Shown: in pieces, positions 1 through 7,956 of the stretch
How the letters are laid out: each line of letters starts with the position of its first letter
How positions within the stretch are numbered: the stretch's first letter is position 1
NCBI GenBank assembly: GCA_963828555.1
Contig: CAWHEL010000002.1
Location: 1,885,464-1,949,463 of the forward strand
Source: JADJPO01 sp963828555
GTDB taxonomy: Bacteria; Actinomycetota; Actinomycetes; Actinomycetales; Kineosporiaceae
Reading direction: 5' to 3'
DNA length: 64,000 bases
Position numbers and translations under genes: made by a program
Notes under the pieces: model-generated
What the model was told of the DNA's origin: nothing
What the model saw: the letters and a program-made list of their open reading frames with translations, nothing else
Databases searched by the model: none

Positions 1-264
1 GCTTTCGCCGACGCCGGACGGCAGGAGAAGGCCGATCGCGAGCTGGCCGAGCTGGCCGTGCTGGAGACCTACCTGCCGCAGCAGCTGCCGGACGAGGACC
101 TGGCGGTCCTCGTCGAGGCGGCAGTCGCCGAGGTCACGGCGTCGGGAGCCAGCGGCATGGCCGCCATGGGCCGAGTGATGAAGATCGTGCAACCCCAGGT
201 GGCAGGGCGTGCTGACGGCGGCCGGGTGGCCGCCGAGGTCAAGCGTCGCCTTGGCGCCGGCTGA
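1..264 (+). CDS. GatB/YqeY-family protein, C-terminal part
   Basis: Only the last 87 codons are in the window; the frame is open from base 1, so the start lies outside. The segments LETYLPQQLP and SGMAAMGRVMK followed by GGRVAAEVK are typical of the C-terminal tail of GatB/YqeY proteins, which resemble the tRNA-binding tail of the amidotransferase subunit GatB. The cellular role of free-standing YqeY proteins is not settled. It converges on the penicillin-binding protein gene with 16 bp between the two stop codons. Confidence 0.8.
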   Translation, partial: AFADAGRQEKADRELAELAVLETYLPQQLPDEDLAVLVEAAVAEVTASGASGMAAMGRVMKIVQPQVAGRADGGRVAAEVKRRLGAG

Positions 265-280
265 CCATAACGCCGGCTGA

Positions 281-2764
281 CTAGAAGCGGCCTCCGCCGC
301 CGTTGTTCCCGCCGTTGTTGTTGCCCCGGCCGTTGTTCGCGTTCGCCGGCTCTCCAGGCTGGCCCGGCTCCACCGGCAAAGGTTCCGGCTGCTGGCTGCC
401 GTCACCGGGGTAGAGGGTGATGGTGCTTCCCTTCTCGGCCCGTCCACCGCCTGGCGGCGACGTCTTGGCCACCCGGTCGCCCCCGAACGGCGCCGCCACC
501 GACCTGCCCACCCGCACCTTGAAGCCCTGGGCCTGCAGGATCCCGGTCGCCTCGCCGATCGACCGCCCGGTGACGTCGGCCACCCGGATGCCGCTGCCCT
601 CCAGCATCTTGCTGGGCGGGTTCTGCCAGTCCTGGCGCTCCAGCCCGTCCATGGCGATGTTCATGATGCTGCGCCACAGCGGCGCAGCGATGGTGGCGCC
701 GTACACCGACCCGTAGAACCTGTCGCCGATCTTGCGGTGATTGAGGCTGCGACCGCCTGGGTACCGGCCGTTGTAGTCCTGGGGGTCGGCCACGACCACC
801 GCGGTGGTGCGCTGCTTGGTGTAGCCCACGAACCAGGTGCGCACCGAGTTGTCGGTGGTGCCGGTCTTGCCCCCGGCCGGCCACTTCAGGCCCTGGCCGA
901 TGGCGGTGCCCTCGGTGAAGACCCGCTTGCCGGCGAAGACCACGCCCCGCGCGACGTCCGGGGAGATCGCTTCCTTGACGCACTTCGTCGCGCCGATGGT
1001 GGCTTTCTTCTGCGCCCGGTCGGTGATCGAGACCACCGCGGTCGGCGGGCAGTAGGTGCCCTCGGCCGCGAGCGTGGCGTAGGCGTTGGCCATCGTCATC
1101 GGTGAGATCTGCATCGAGCCGAGCACCATCGAGGGGCACTCGGTGGGCATCTTGGTCAGGGACACCTTGCCGCCGGTGAAGCAGGTGGGATCCGCGCCCC
1201 GGGTCGAGGCGAGGTGCACGCCCATCGCCTCGGCCGTCTTGGCGATGTTGCAGAAGTCGAGGCGGCTCGCGATGTCCATGTAGGCCAGGTTCACCGAGTC
1301 GAAGGTGGCCTGCATGGCGGTGATCGACGACGGGCCGCTGCCCTCGGAGTTGCTGACCTTGAACGTGCCCTGGGTGAGCGGCGCGCCGCACGCCGTGAAG
1401 TCGGAGCCGCGCCAGGTGGACTGGTCGCCGGTGACGTTCGTGTAGAGGCCCTTGTTGCGGGTGAGCCACTCCGTGAGCACGAACGGCTTGAACGTCGAGC
1501 CGACCTGGAAGCCGGCCGCCCCGCCGTAGACCTCGTCCACCCCGTAGTTCAGCTCAGTCTGACCCGGCCCGACAGCGGGGTTGTAGTAGGTGTTCTGCGC
1601 GATGGCCAGCACGCGGCCCGTGCCCGGCTCGACGGTCACCGCCGCGGTGGCCACCTTGCTGGCGTCGGCCGGGGGGATCTTCTTCATCAGGGCCTGGGTG
1701 GCCCCGTTCTGCAGCTTCGCGTCCAGCGTGGTGACGATCTTGTAGCCGCCGCGCCGGATGGAGTTCAGGCGCGTCTTCTCGTCCTTGCCCAGGGCTGCGT
1801 ACCGCGGGTCGGTGATCAGCACCTTCAACGTGTAGTCGCAGAAGTAGGCATAGTTGCGGGCCGTGATGCACCCGGACTTCGCCGGCTGCGGCTTGGTCGG
1901 CAGCGCCGTGGCGACGGCCGCCGCGTGCTGTGCCGCGGTGATCATCCCCAGGTCGAGCATCCGCTTCAGCACGACGTCGCGGCGGTCCTTGGAGGCCTTG
2001 GGGTGGTTGAACGGGTTGTAGGCCTCGGGCGTCTGCACCACGCCGGCCATCAGCGCCGCCTGGGGCAGGGTGAGCTTGGCCGCTGTCGTCCGGAAGAAGT
2101 ACTGCGAGGCGGCCTCGACGCCGTAGTTGTTCTGTCCGAAGGCGGCGATGTTCAGGTACCGCTCCAGGATGGCGTCCTTGGGCAGGGTCTGCTCCAACTG
2201 GATCGCCATCCGGATCTCTTTGATCTTGCGCACGTTGGTCTTCTCGACGGCGGCCGCGGCGGCCTCCTTGTCGCCGGCTACCACGGCGCTCTCCAACTGG
2301 TAGTTCTTGACCACCTGCTGGGTCAGCGTCGAGGCACCCTGGATCTGTGCCCCGTCGTTCAGCTCGTTGTTGACGAACGCCCGCACCAGGCCCTTGGGGT
2401 CCACTCCGCCGTGCAGGTAGAACCGCGAGTCCTCGATCGCCACGATGGCCTGGCGCATTACCGGGGCGATCCGGCTCAGCGGGGTGACCACCCGGTTCTC
2501 CTCGTAGAACCTGGCGATCACCGTCTTGCCGTCGCTGGCGTACATGGTCGAACCCTCGGACGGCGGCATGTCGTCGAGCTTGTCCGGCATGGTGTTGAAG
2601 AGGTTGAGCCCGTCCTTGGTGAGGGCGCCCGCGGCGCCGACGGCGGGCAGGAACAGTCCAGCCACCAGCACCCCGGAGACCATGCTCACGGCGAGGAACG
2701 CGGCCAGGAGCGCGGGGATGCGCGTGCCGGCGAGCGCGGTGCGGGAGAGCTGGGGCTTGCGCAT
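281..2764 (-). CDS. ponA2: Class A penicillin-binding protein with PASTA domain (PonA2 type)
   Basis: 827 aa bifunctional peptidoglycan synthase, membrane anchored, polymerising and cross-linking cell wall. One membrane segment lies at about residues 17-43. The glycosyltransferase (GT51) domain has the catalytic Glu111 in EDSRFY and the QGASTLTQQ motif near 142-150. The transpeptidase domain has STFK (Ser423), SNS (471-473) and KTG (633-635). A single PASTA domain spans about 723-786, followed by a Pro/Gly/Asn-rich tail. The ATG at 2764 is chosen because GAGGAG lies 8 nt upstream; the open frame extends much further but without family similarity. It is divergent from the WhiB gene, the same pairing as ponA2-whiB4 in mycobacteria as I recall it. 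Confidence 0.95.
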   Translation of the reverse strand: MRKPQLSRTALAGTRIPALLAAFLAVSMVSGVLVAGLFLPAVGAAGALTKDGLNLFNTMPDKLDDMPPSEGSTMYASDGKTVIARFYEENRVVTPLSRIAPVMRQAIVAIEDSRFYLHGGVDPKGLVRAFVNNELNDGAQIQGASTLTQQVVKNYQLESAVVAGDKEAAAAAVEKTNVRKIKEIRMAIQLEQTLPKDAILERYLNIAAFGQNNYGVEAASQYFFRTTAAKLTLPQAALMAGVVQTPEAYNPFNHPKASKDRRDVVLKRMLDLGMITAAQHAAAVATALPTKPQPAKSGCITARNYAYFCDYTLKVLITDPRYAALGKDEKTRLNSIRRGGYKIVTTLDAKLQNGATQALMKKIPPADASKVATAAVTVEPGTGRVLAIAQNTYYNPAVGPGQTELNYGVDEVYGGAAGFQVGSTFKPFVLTEWLTRNKGLYTNVTGDQSTWRGSDFTACGAPLTQGTFKVSNSEGSGPSSITAMQATFDSVNLAYMDIASRLDFCNIAKTAEAMGVHLASTRGADPTCFTGGKVSLTKMPTECPSMVLGSMQISPMTMANAYATLAAEGTYCPPTAVVSITDRAQKKATIGATKCVKEAISPDVARGVVFAGKRVFTEGTAIGQGLKWPAGGKTGTTDNSVRTWFVGYTKQRTTAVVVADPQDYNGRYPGGRSLNHRKIGDRFYGSVYGATIAAPLWRSIMNIAMDGLERQDWQNPPSKMLEGSGIRVADVTGRSIGEATGILQAQGFKVRVGRSVAAPFGGDRVAKTSPPGGGRAEKGSTITLYPGDGSQQPEPLPVEPGQPGEPANANNGRGNNNGGNNGGGGRF

Positions 2765-3082
2765 GAAGAAGGCTCCTCGAGGGCTGGTTCCGCGGTACAG
2801 AGCGTACGGCGCCGTAGGCCTCTTGGCTGGACATCGGCGGGTCGCGCCGGCGCTAAGGTGTGCCGTGGTGTAACGCAGCGCGCAGCCCGCGCGATGGGCC
2901 GTATGCACGGGCACCACGGGAAGCTGTAATCGACGGTCACACAAAGTAGTCGTTGTGGCCTGAGGTGCACGGAGTATCATCCATCTGGCCCGTATGCTGA
3001 GCACAGGGTGTGACATACGGTCTTGGTGACAGGGCGGCGCTCGGCGGTGTGCCGCTCGGGGGGACCACACGGGAGGAACAGA
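2765..3082. other. Divergent intergenic region between ponA2 and the WhiB gene
   Basis: About 320 bp with no convincing gene. It must hold the promoters of both divergent genes. On the + strand a -10-like TATGCT is at 2993-2998, which would give a leader of roughly 78 nt for the WhiB gene. The Crp half-site-like strings GTCACACA (around 2937) and GTGTGACA (around 3008) are visible but not correctly spaced for a full Crp site. Confidence 0.4.
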
Positions 3083-3403
3083 ATGAACGGCACGAACGAC
3101 TGGGCCGCACGGGGAGCCTGCCGGACGGCGGATCCCGACACCCTCTTCGTCCAAGGGGCGGCCCAGAACCGCGCGAAGGCAGTGTGCATGGCCTGCTCTG
3201 TGCGCACCGAATGCCTGGCCGATGCCCTCGACAACCGGATCGAGTTCGGCGTCTGGGGTGGCATGACCGAGCGTGAGCGCCGCGCCCTCCTGCGCCGCCG
3301 TCCGAATGTCGCGTCGTGGCGTCGCCTGCTCGAGACCGCACGGGCCGAGCACGAGCGAGTGCTCACCATCACAGCCATGGACGACGCGCTCGAGGCCGTC
3401 TGA
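3083..3403 (+). CDS. wblA: WhiB-family Fe-S transcriptional regulator (WblA/WhiB4 type)
   Basis: 106 aa. Four cysteines, C13, C35, C38 and C44 (spacing C-x21-C-x2-C-x5-C), are the ligands expected for the 4Fe-4S cluster of WhiB proteins, and GVWGG at 56-60 is the family turn that contacts sigma factor. The C-terminal basic stretch LLRRRP follows. The ATG at 3083 is chosen because GGGAGGAA lies just upstream; the open frame starts 20 codons earlier without family similarity. Position next to ponA2 and two ArsA-like genes matches M. tuberculosis whiB4 and Streptomyces wblA, both redox or development regulators. Orthology is inferred from neighbours rather than from sequence alone. Confidence 0.92.
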   Translation: MNGTNDWAARGACRTADPDTLFVQGAAQNRAKAVCMACSVRTECLADALDNRIEFGVWGGMTERERRALLRRRPNVASWRRLLETARAEHERVLTITAMDDALEAV

Positions 3404-3427
3404 CCCCGCGTCTTCACGATTCACGCG

Positions 3428-3455
3428 CCGCCCCGAGGGAGTGTCCTCGGGGCGG
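3428..3455. terminator. Bidirectional hairpin terminator between converging genes
   Basis: A perfect 11-bp stem (arms 3428-3438 and 3445-3455) with a 6-nt loop sits between the stop of the WhiB gene (3403) and the stop of the opposing ArsA-like gene (3484). There is no T-tract on either side, as is usual in GC-rich actinobacteria. Confidence 0.75.
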
Positions 3456-3483
3456 TCGCCGTTAGCCGGCGGACGTCGGTCGG

Positions 3484-4611
3484 TCAGGGCCTCGCCAGGG
3501 AGGCACCCACTTCGCGCAGGCCCTCGAGATCGTGCACATCCCCGGCCAGGGCGATCACCTCGGCGATCGCCACGTCCGGGTGGGCCCCGGTGAACCGTGC
3601 GGCCAGCCCTCGCTCGCGCTGCCAGCGCCGCATCCGGTCGGCGTGCAACCGCAGCAGGGCGGCGGTCAGCGGGTGCTCGCCCGCGTCGTCCAGCTCCTCG
3701 GCGGCCGCCGCCGCCCGGTCGGCGGTGAGGTCCTCCGCCCGACGCGGCTGGACCCGGTTGAGTACTAGGCCGGCCAGCGGCATCCGTTCTGCGCCAAGGC
3801 GTTCCACGAAGTAGGACGCCTCGCGCAGGGCGTCGGGCTCGGGCGCGGCGACGACGACGAACGCCGTTCCCGGCTGCTGCAGCAACCGGTAGGTGCGCTC
3901 GGCCCGCTCGCGGAACGACCCGAAGACCGTGTCCAGCGCGGCGACGAAGGTCTGCACGTCACGGAGGATCTGTGCACCGAGAAGCTTGGTCAGCACGCCG
4001 GTGGCGCTGCCCACCGCCGCCGAGACCACCTTCAGGTAGGCGCGGCCGCCGACCTTGGCCGGGGCCGACAGCAGCCGGATCAGGCGCCCGTCGAGGAAGG
4101 ACCCGAGCCGTTGCGGGGCGTCGAGGAAGTCCAGTGCCGATCGGCTAGGCGGGGTGTCCACCACGATCAGGTCCCACGCCTCGGCCCGGGCCCGCAGCTG
4201 GCCCAGCTTCTCCATCGCCATGTACTCCTGGGTGCCCGCGAAGGAGCTGGACATGGCCTGGTAGAAGGGGTTCTCGAAGATCTGCCGGGCCTTCTCCGGC
4301 GAGGCGTGTGCGGTGATCACCTCGTCGAAGGTCCGCTTCATGTCCAGCATCATCGCGTCCAGGCTGCCGCCGGCCGAGGTGTCGATGCCGGCCACGGGGC
4401 GCGGGGTGTTGTCCAGCTCGATCAGACCCATCGACTGGGCCAGCCGGCGCGCCGGATCGATGGTCAGCACGACCACGCGGCGTCCGCGTTCGGCCGCCCG
4501 CAGGGCCAGCGCCGCCGAGGTGGTGGTCTTGCCCACGCCGCCCGAGCCGCAGCACACCAGGACCCGCGTTGCCGGGTCGTGGAGCAGGGCGTCGACGTCC
4601 AGATGCGTCAT
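3484..4611 (-). CDS. ArsA/Get3-like anion-transporting ATPase, second of pair
   Basis: 375 aa SIMIBI-class ATPase. The Walker A is GSGGVGKT (22-29), in the signature-lysine form seen in ArsA, Get3 and MinD, and DTPPS (152-156) is the switch II region. The ATG at 4611 overlaps the stop of the upstream partner by 4 bp (ATGA), so the two are translationally coupled. It corresponds by position to Rv3680 of M. tuberculosis; that pair has been described as a hetero-complex with Get3-like subunits, which I recall rather than derive. No arsenite genes (arsB, arsR) are nearby, so arsenic export is unlikely. Confidence 0.9.
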   Translation of the reverse strand: MTHLDVDALLHDPATRVLVCCGSGGVGKTTTSAALALRAAERGRRVVVLTIDPARRLAQSMGLIELDNTPRPVAGIDTSAGGSLDAMMLDMKRTFDEVITAHASPEKARQIFENPFYQAMSSSFAGTQEYMAMEKLGQLRARAEAWDLIVVDTPPSRSALDFLDAPQRLGSFLDGRLIRLLSAPAKVGGRAYLKVVSAAVGSATGVLTKLLGAQILRDVQTFVAALDTVFGSFRERAERTYRLLQQPGTAFVVVAAPEPDALREASYFVERLGAERMPLAGLVLNRVQPRRAEDLTADRAAAAAEELDDAGEHPLTAALLRLHADRMRRWQRERGLAARFTGAHPDVAIAEVIALAGDVHDLEGLREVGASLARP

Positions 4612-5672
4612 GCCATGCCCTGCTCGGTGAGCAGCTCGGCCAGCTCGTACAAGGCACCCAGGTCGATGCCGCCGGCCAGCGCAGGCAGCTCGTACAGCGG
4701 CCGGTCCAGTGCGTCCAGCTCAGCCCGCTGCTGCCGCTCCAGGGCCACCCGTTCGGCGTGCTCGAGACCTTCGATGACCAGGGCCCGGGCGTACTGCTCC
4801 AGACGGGCCGAGGCCACGGCCGAACCGCCTCCGCCCGTCGCCCGGCGTCGTCCGCCCAGACCGGCGGCCTGCAGGCCGGCCAGCACCATGGCCTTCGGGA
4901 TCCGCCCCCGGATGGCCGCGGACAGCGCACGTTCAGGCAGCAGTTCCTCGCGGACCATGTTCACCACCACGCCACCGACCGGTAGGCCGATCCGGCGCAG
5001 CTCGGCGACGGTGTCCTGCGTCTCCTGGACCGGCATCTCCTCGAGCACGGTGACCAGGTGCACCGCGGTCTGTGCGGAGCGGAGCAGGGTCATGATCGAT
5101 CCGGCCTGGTTGCGGATCGGGCCGACCTTGGCCAGGTCGGCGACCTCCTCGTTGACGTTCAGGAAGTGCCCGATCCGCCCGGTCGGCGGGGCGTCCAGGA
5201 CGACGGCGTCGTAGTGCGGTCCGGAGGGGTCGCGGCGGCGGGTGGCCTCGTAGACCTTGCCGGTGAGCAGGACGTCGCGCAGTCCGGGCGCGACAGTGGT
5301 CGCGAAGTCGACCGCGCCCAGCTTCTCCAGTACCTTCCCGGCTCGGCCCAGGTGATAGAAGAGCTCGAGGTATTCCATCAGCGCGGCCTTGGGCTCGATC
5401 GCCTGCGCCCACATCTCCCCACCGCTGGGCGCAAGCGCGATCCGGTGCTCCGCATAGGACAGCTGGGGGACGTCGAACAGCTGGGCGATGCCCTGGCGGC
5501 CCTCCACCTCGCAGAGCAGGGTGCGTCGCCCGCCGCGGGCCAGGGCCAGGGCGAGCGCTGCCGCCACCGTCGTCTTGCCGGTACCGCCCTTGCCGGTCAC
5601 CACATGCAGCCGGACGCCCTCCCACGCCGGTCTCGCAGGCGGCGACGACGAGGCGGAGGGGGTGGGGGACAC
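4608..5672 (-). CDS. ArsA/Get3-like ATPase, first of pair
   Basis: 354 aa. The Walker A is GKGGTGKTT near residues 24-32 and the switch II motif is DAPPTGR. The C-terminal third is helical. The GTG at 5672 is the only plausible start: the frame upstream has no family similarity and a -10 hexamer TAGGCT ends 7 nt before it, which predicts a leaderless mRNA. It pairs with the following ATPase gene, which it overlaps by 4 bp. The two proteins are paralogues with different N-termini, so a heteromeric complex is the natural inference. Confidence 0.9.
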   Translation of the reverse strand: MSPTPSASSSPPARPAWEGVRLHVVTGKGGTGKTTVAAALALALARGGRRTLLCEVEGRQGIAQLFDVPQLSYAEHRIALAPSGGEMWAQAIEPKAALMEYLELFYHLGRAGKVLEKLGAVDFATTVAPGLRDVLLTGKVYEATRRRDPSGPHYDAVVLDAPPTGRIGHFLNVNEEVADLAKVGPIRNQAGSIMTLLRSAQTAVHLVTVLEEMPVQETQDTVAELRRIGLPVGGVVVNMVREELLPERALSAAIRGRIPKAMVLAGLQAAGLGGRRRATGGGGSAVASARLEQYARALVIEGLEHAERVALERQQRAELDALDRPLYELPALAGGIDLGALYELAELLTEQGMA

Positions 5673-5679
5673 GATGCCG

Positions 5680-5685
5680 AGCCTA
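5680..5685 (-). promoter_or_regulatory. -10 element TAGGCT for leaderless ArsA-like operon
   Basis: TAGGCT on the minus strand is followed by 7 nt and the GTG start at 5672. That spacing puts transcription initiation at or next to the start codon. It lies only 14 nt from the -10 element of the divergent RidA-like gene. Confidence 0.6.
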
Positions 5686-5699
5686 GTTCGTCGGTGCCG

Positions 5700-5705
5700 T
5701 ACGGT
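5700..5705 (+). promoter_or_regulatory. -10 element TACGGT for leaderless RidA-like gene
   Basis: TACGGT is followed by exactly 6 nt and the ATG at 5712. There is no Shine-Dalgarno sequence, consistent with a leaderless transcript. Confidence 0.6.
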
Positions 5706-5711
5706 GGCGGG

Positions 5712-6185
5712 ATGAGCCGGATCGAGGACCGCTTGGCCGAACTCGGCCTGACCCTCCCTGCCGTCGCTACGCCGCTGGCCGCTTACGTGCCGGCCCTGCT
5801 GGACGGCGACCACGTATGGACCGCCGGGCAGCTCCCGTTGGTGGACGGTGTGCTGCCGCAGACCGGCAAGGTGGGTGTCGGCCCGGGCCTGGTCGCCCCC
5901 GACGAGGCCGCCGCATTGGCCCGGATCAGCGCCCTGAACGCCTTGGCGGCCATCGCCTCGGTGGTCGGCGATCTGGATCGGGTGGAGCAGATCGTCAAGG
6001 TGGTCGGCTTCGTGGCCAGCGACCCGGCGTTCACCGGTCAGCCAGCGGTGATCAACGGTGCCAGCGGGCTGCTCGGTGAGGTGTTCGGCGACGCGGGTGT
6101 GCATGCCCGCAGCGCAGTGGGCGTCTCGGTGCTGCCGATGGACTCGCCGGTCGAGGTCGAGGTCGTCGCCCGCCTGAAGGGCTAG
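5712..6185 (+). CDS. RidA/YjgF-family protein
   Basis: 157 aa, slightly longer than the 130 aa of classical RidA. The C-terminal block has Arg133 in the ARSAVGVSVLPMDSPVEVEV region, the position of the catalytic arginine of imine/enamine deaminases of this family. WTAGQLPLVDG is the N-terminal family motif. RidA proteins hydrolyse reactive 2-aminoacrylate-type intermediates; this longer actinobacterial branch is not characterised as far as I know. The gene is divergent from the ArsA-like operon with 39 bp between the two start codons, and it shares a CTAG with the converging MerR gene. Confidence 0.85.
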   Translation: MSRIEDRLAELGLTLPAVATPLAAYVPALLDGDHVWTAGQLPLVDGVLPQTGKVGVGPGLVAPDEAAALARISALNALAAIASVVGDLDRVEQIVKVVGFVASDPAFTGQPAVINGASGLLGEVFGDAGVHARSAVGVSVLPMDSPVEVEVVARLKG

Positions 6186-6904
6186 CCGGGCCGCCGGTCG
6201 CCCGCCGTCCGGGTGCTCGAGGCGGCCTCGGTCGCTGCGGGGCCCAGCGTGACAACGATGTCTAGAACGCCCGAGATCATGTCCAGGAGCTCCGCGCGGG
6301 CCCGGGTGTGATCACCGATGTCGCTCAGCGCCGCCTCGACGGCGGCGCCGATCGCCCGCCCTGCTACCGCGGCCGCGACAGCCACCTCCAGGGCGCGCTC
6401 CACCGGCAACCCGTGCTTGGTCAGCCTGCCGACACCGGTGGCCAGGGATCGCTCGGCCACCACACGTTGCCCGTTGCGACGCAGCACGCCGGCCTCGACC
6501 AGCTCGTCCACCGCCGAGTCGACCAGGGAGCGAGGGGCCTCGGCCTGAGCGAGCAGACCGTCGAGCGAGGCTGCCCGCCCTCCGCGCGTCCGCTCGCTAC
6601 GGCTGTTGCCGGACCGTGACGTGCGCAACGGCAGCCAAGTGCGATCGAGGCCGTCGGCGTCCAGGGAGCCGCTCTCGGAGAGCCGGGTGCCGATCAGGCC
6701 CAGGGTCGCCCCGCGGGAGCGGGCCTCACGGATCTCGGTCAGCCGGGCCAGGTGGTCGCTGCTGTAGACCGACTGCCGCCCGGATCGCGCTGGCGGTGGG
6801 ATCAACCCCCGGGTCTGATAGGAGCGCACATTGCGCACGGTCATTCCCGCTGCGGAGGCCAACTGCTGCAGCGTGTAGTGCTGTGTGGTCAGGTGTGCAT
6901 TCAC
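6182..6904 (-). CDS. MerR-family transcriptional regulator
   Basis: 240 aa. The N-terminal HTH YTLQQLASAAGMTVRNVRSY (10-29) and the RGLIPPPARSGRQSVYS wing are typical of MerR proteins, followed by a helical C-terminal domain without metal-binding cysteines. The GTG at 6904 is preceded by AGGGGGA at about 10 nt. The stop TAG overlaps the stop of the converging RidA-like gene in the palindrome CTAG at 6182-6185. The effector is unknown. Its likely operator is in the upstream 227-bp divergent gap. Confidence 0.85.
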   Translation of the reverse strand: MNAHLTTQHYTLQQLASAAGMTVRNVRSYQTRGLIPPPARSGRQSVYSSDHLARLTEIREARSRGATLGLIGTRLSESGSLDADGLDRTWLPLRTSRSGNSRSERTRGGRAASLDGLLAQAEAPRSLVDSAVDELVEAGVLRRNGQRVVAERSLATGVGRLTKHGLPVERALEVAVAAAVAGRAIGAAVEAALSDIGDHTRARAELLDMISGVLDIVVTLGPAATEAASSTRTAGDRRPG

Positions 6905-7131
6905 TGGTCGACATTCCCCCTACGGCACCGCAGTTCACTCGGCCGAGGGTGCCGAAGGTCTGCGTCGCGCGTATCCCGTGATCATCTTCTGCGTGGCATG
7001 GCCGGCTGTCAGTGAAACTCTAACGCTTCGTTCAGGAAACTCCGAGCGTGCTCGGCGAAGTGGGCTTTTCGCGAGCCGAACAGTCACCAAGGGTCTGTCG
7101 CCGGGTACCCGGTGTAGGCCAACATGATCCT
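6905..7131. other. Divergent gap between MerR-like and Nudix genes
   Basis: 227 bp with no convincing gene. It contains a 7-bp inverted repeat (CGGCACC 6923-6929 and GGTGCCG 6948-6954) close to the MerR start and a direct repeat at 7009-7042, either of which could be an operator. Confidence 0.4.
7009..7042. repeat. Direct repeat TCAGtGAAACTC / TCAGGAAACTC
   Basis: Two near-identical 11-12 bp units begin at 7009 and 7032, 23 bp apart, i.e. about two helical turns. They lie between a MerR-family gene and a Nudix gene. A regulatory role is only a suggestion from position and spacing. Confidence 0.35.
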
Positions 7132-7956
7132 ATGTGGCGCGACTTCCCGGTGCCGGTGCGGTCGAACGGGCTCAGTGCGCCGGCAGGAGCAGGCATCCGA
7201 TCCGCGGGCGCGCCGGCCGAGGTTCCGGCGCGGAGCTCGGCAACCGTCCTACTCGTCGCTGACGGCATCCAGGTGTTCACCCTTCGTCGCAGGCGCACGA
7301 TGGCCTTCGCCCCGGGCATGCTCGCCTTCCCCGGCGGTGCGGTCGAGCCGGCGGACGACGCCCTGGGGCAGTCCAGCCGGCCCGAGCTGCTTGCCACGGT
7401 GGTCGCGGCCGTGCGGGAGACGTTCGAGGAGTGCGGAGTGCTGCTCGCCGTCCCCGATCGGGAGCAGAGCGGGTCACCCCTGGCCGACCCCGGACGGCTG
7501 GAGGCCTGGCGGCAGGATCTGATCGGCGGTCGGCTCGATCTGGCTGGGGTCCTGCGGGCGGCCCGGGCGCGGTTGTCGGCGGATCTGCTGCACCCGTGGG
7601 CGCATTGGGTGACCCCGGCCTTCGAGCCCCGGCGGTTCGACACCCGGTTCTACCTGGCTCGGGTGCCGCCCGGTCAGGAGCCGCGCGATCTCGGCGGCGA
7701 GGGTGAGCAGGCGGCGTGGCTGGACGCCGCGGAGGCGGTGCGTCAGCACGCCGAAGGAATGTTGCCGATGCTGCCGCCGACGCTGGTCTGCCTCGAGGAG
7801 TTGGCGTGCGCCACCGACGTCGAGGAACTGTTCGCCACCCACCGCCGGCTGCGGCCGGTCTCGCCCTGGCTGGCCGAGGCAGTCGGGCCGGACGGCGTGA
7901 GGGTGCCGGTGCTGCGCGTGCATCTGGACGGCGTCGGTGGGGGAGACCTGCCGTGA
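7132..7956 (+). CDS. Nudix hydrolase
   Basis: 274 aa, long for a Nudix protein. The Nudix box is split: GGAVEPAD, then an insertion, then the metal-binding core RETFEECGV. MLAFPGG precedes it. This layout is seen in the NUDT19-like/CoA-diphosphatase group, so a CoA derivative or another nucleoside diphosphate compound is a plausible substrate, but that is inference. The ATG at 7132 is the most likely start; the open frame reaches 7048 but without similarity. The stop overlaps the GTG of the next gene by 4 bp. Confidence 0.82.
   Translation: MWRDFPVPVRSNGLSAPAGAGIRSAGAPAEVPARSSATVLLVADGIQVFTLRRRRTMAFAPGMLAFPGGAVEPADDALGQSSRPELLATVVAAVRETFEECGVLLAVPDREQSGSPLADPGRLEAWRQDLIGGRLDLAGVLRAARARLSADLLHPWAHWVTPAFEPRRFDTRFYLARVPPGQEPRDLGGEGEQAAWLDAAEAVRQHAEGMLPMLPPTLVCLEELACATDVEELFATHRRLRPVSPWLAEAVGPDGVRVPVLRVHLDGVGGGDLP

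Noticed and set aside
1214..2929. Long + strand ORF (571 codons) opposite the penicillin-binding protein
   Set aside because: Antisense to an intact, motif-complete gene; codon bias of GC-rich DNA gives such mirror frames. No family similarity.
2937..3015. Crp site upstream of the WhiB gene
   Set aside because: Two half-site-like strings are about 70 nt apart and cannot form one operator.
3484..5672. Arsenite efflux ATPases
   Set aside because: No arsB, arsR or arsC nearby; the pair matches the Get3-like locus next to whiB4 in mycobacteria.
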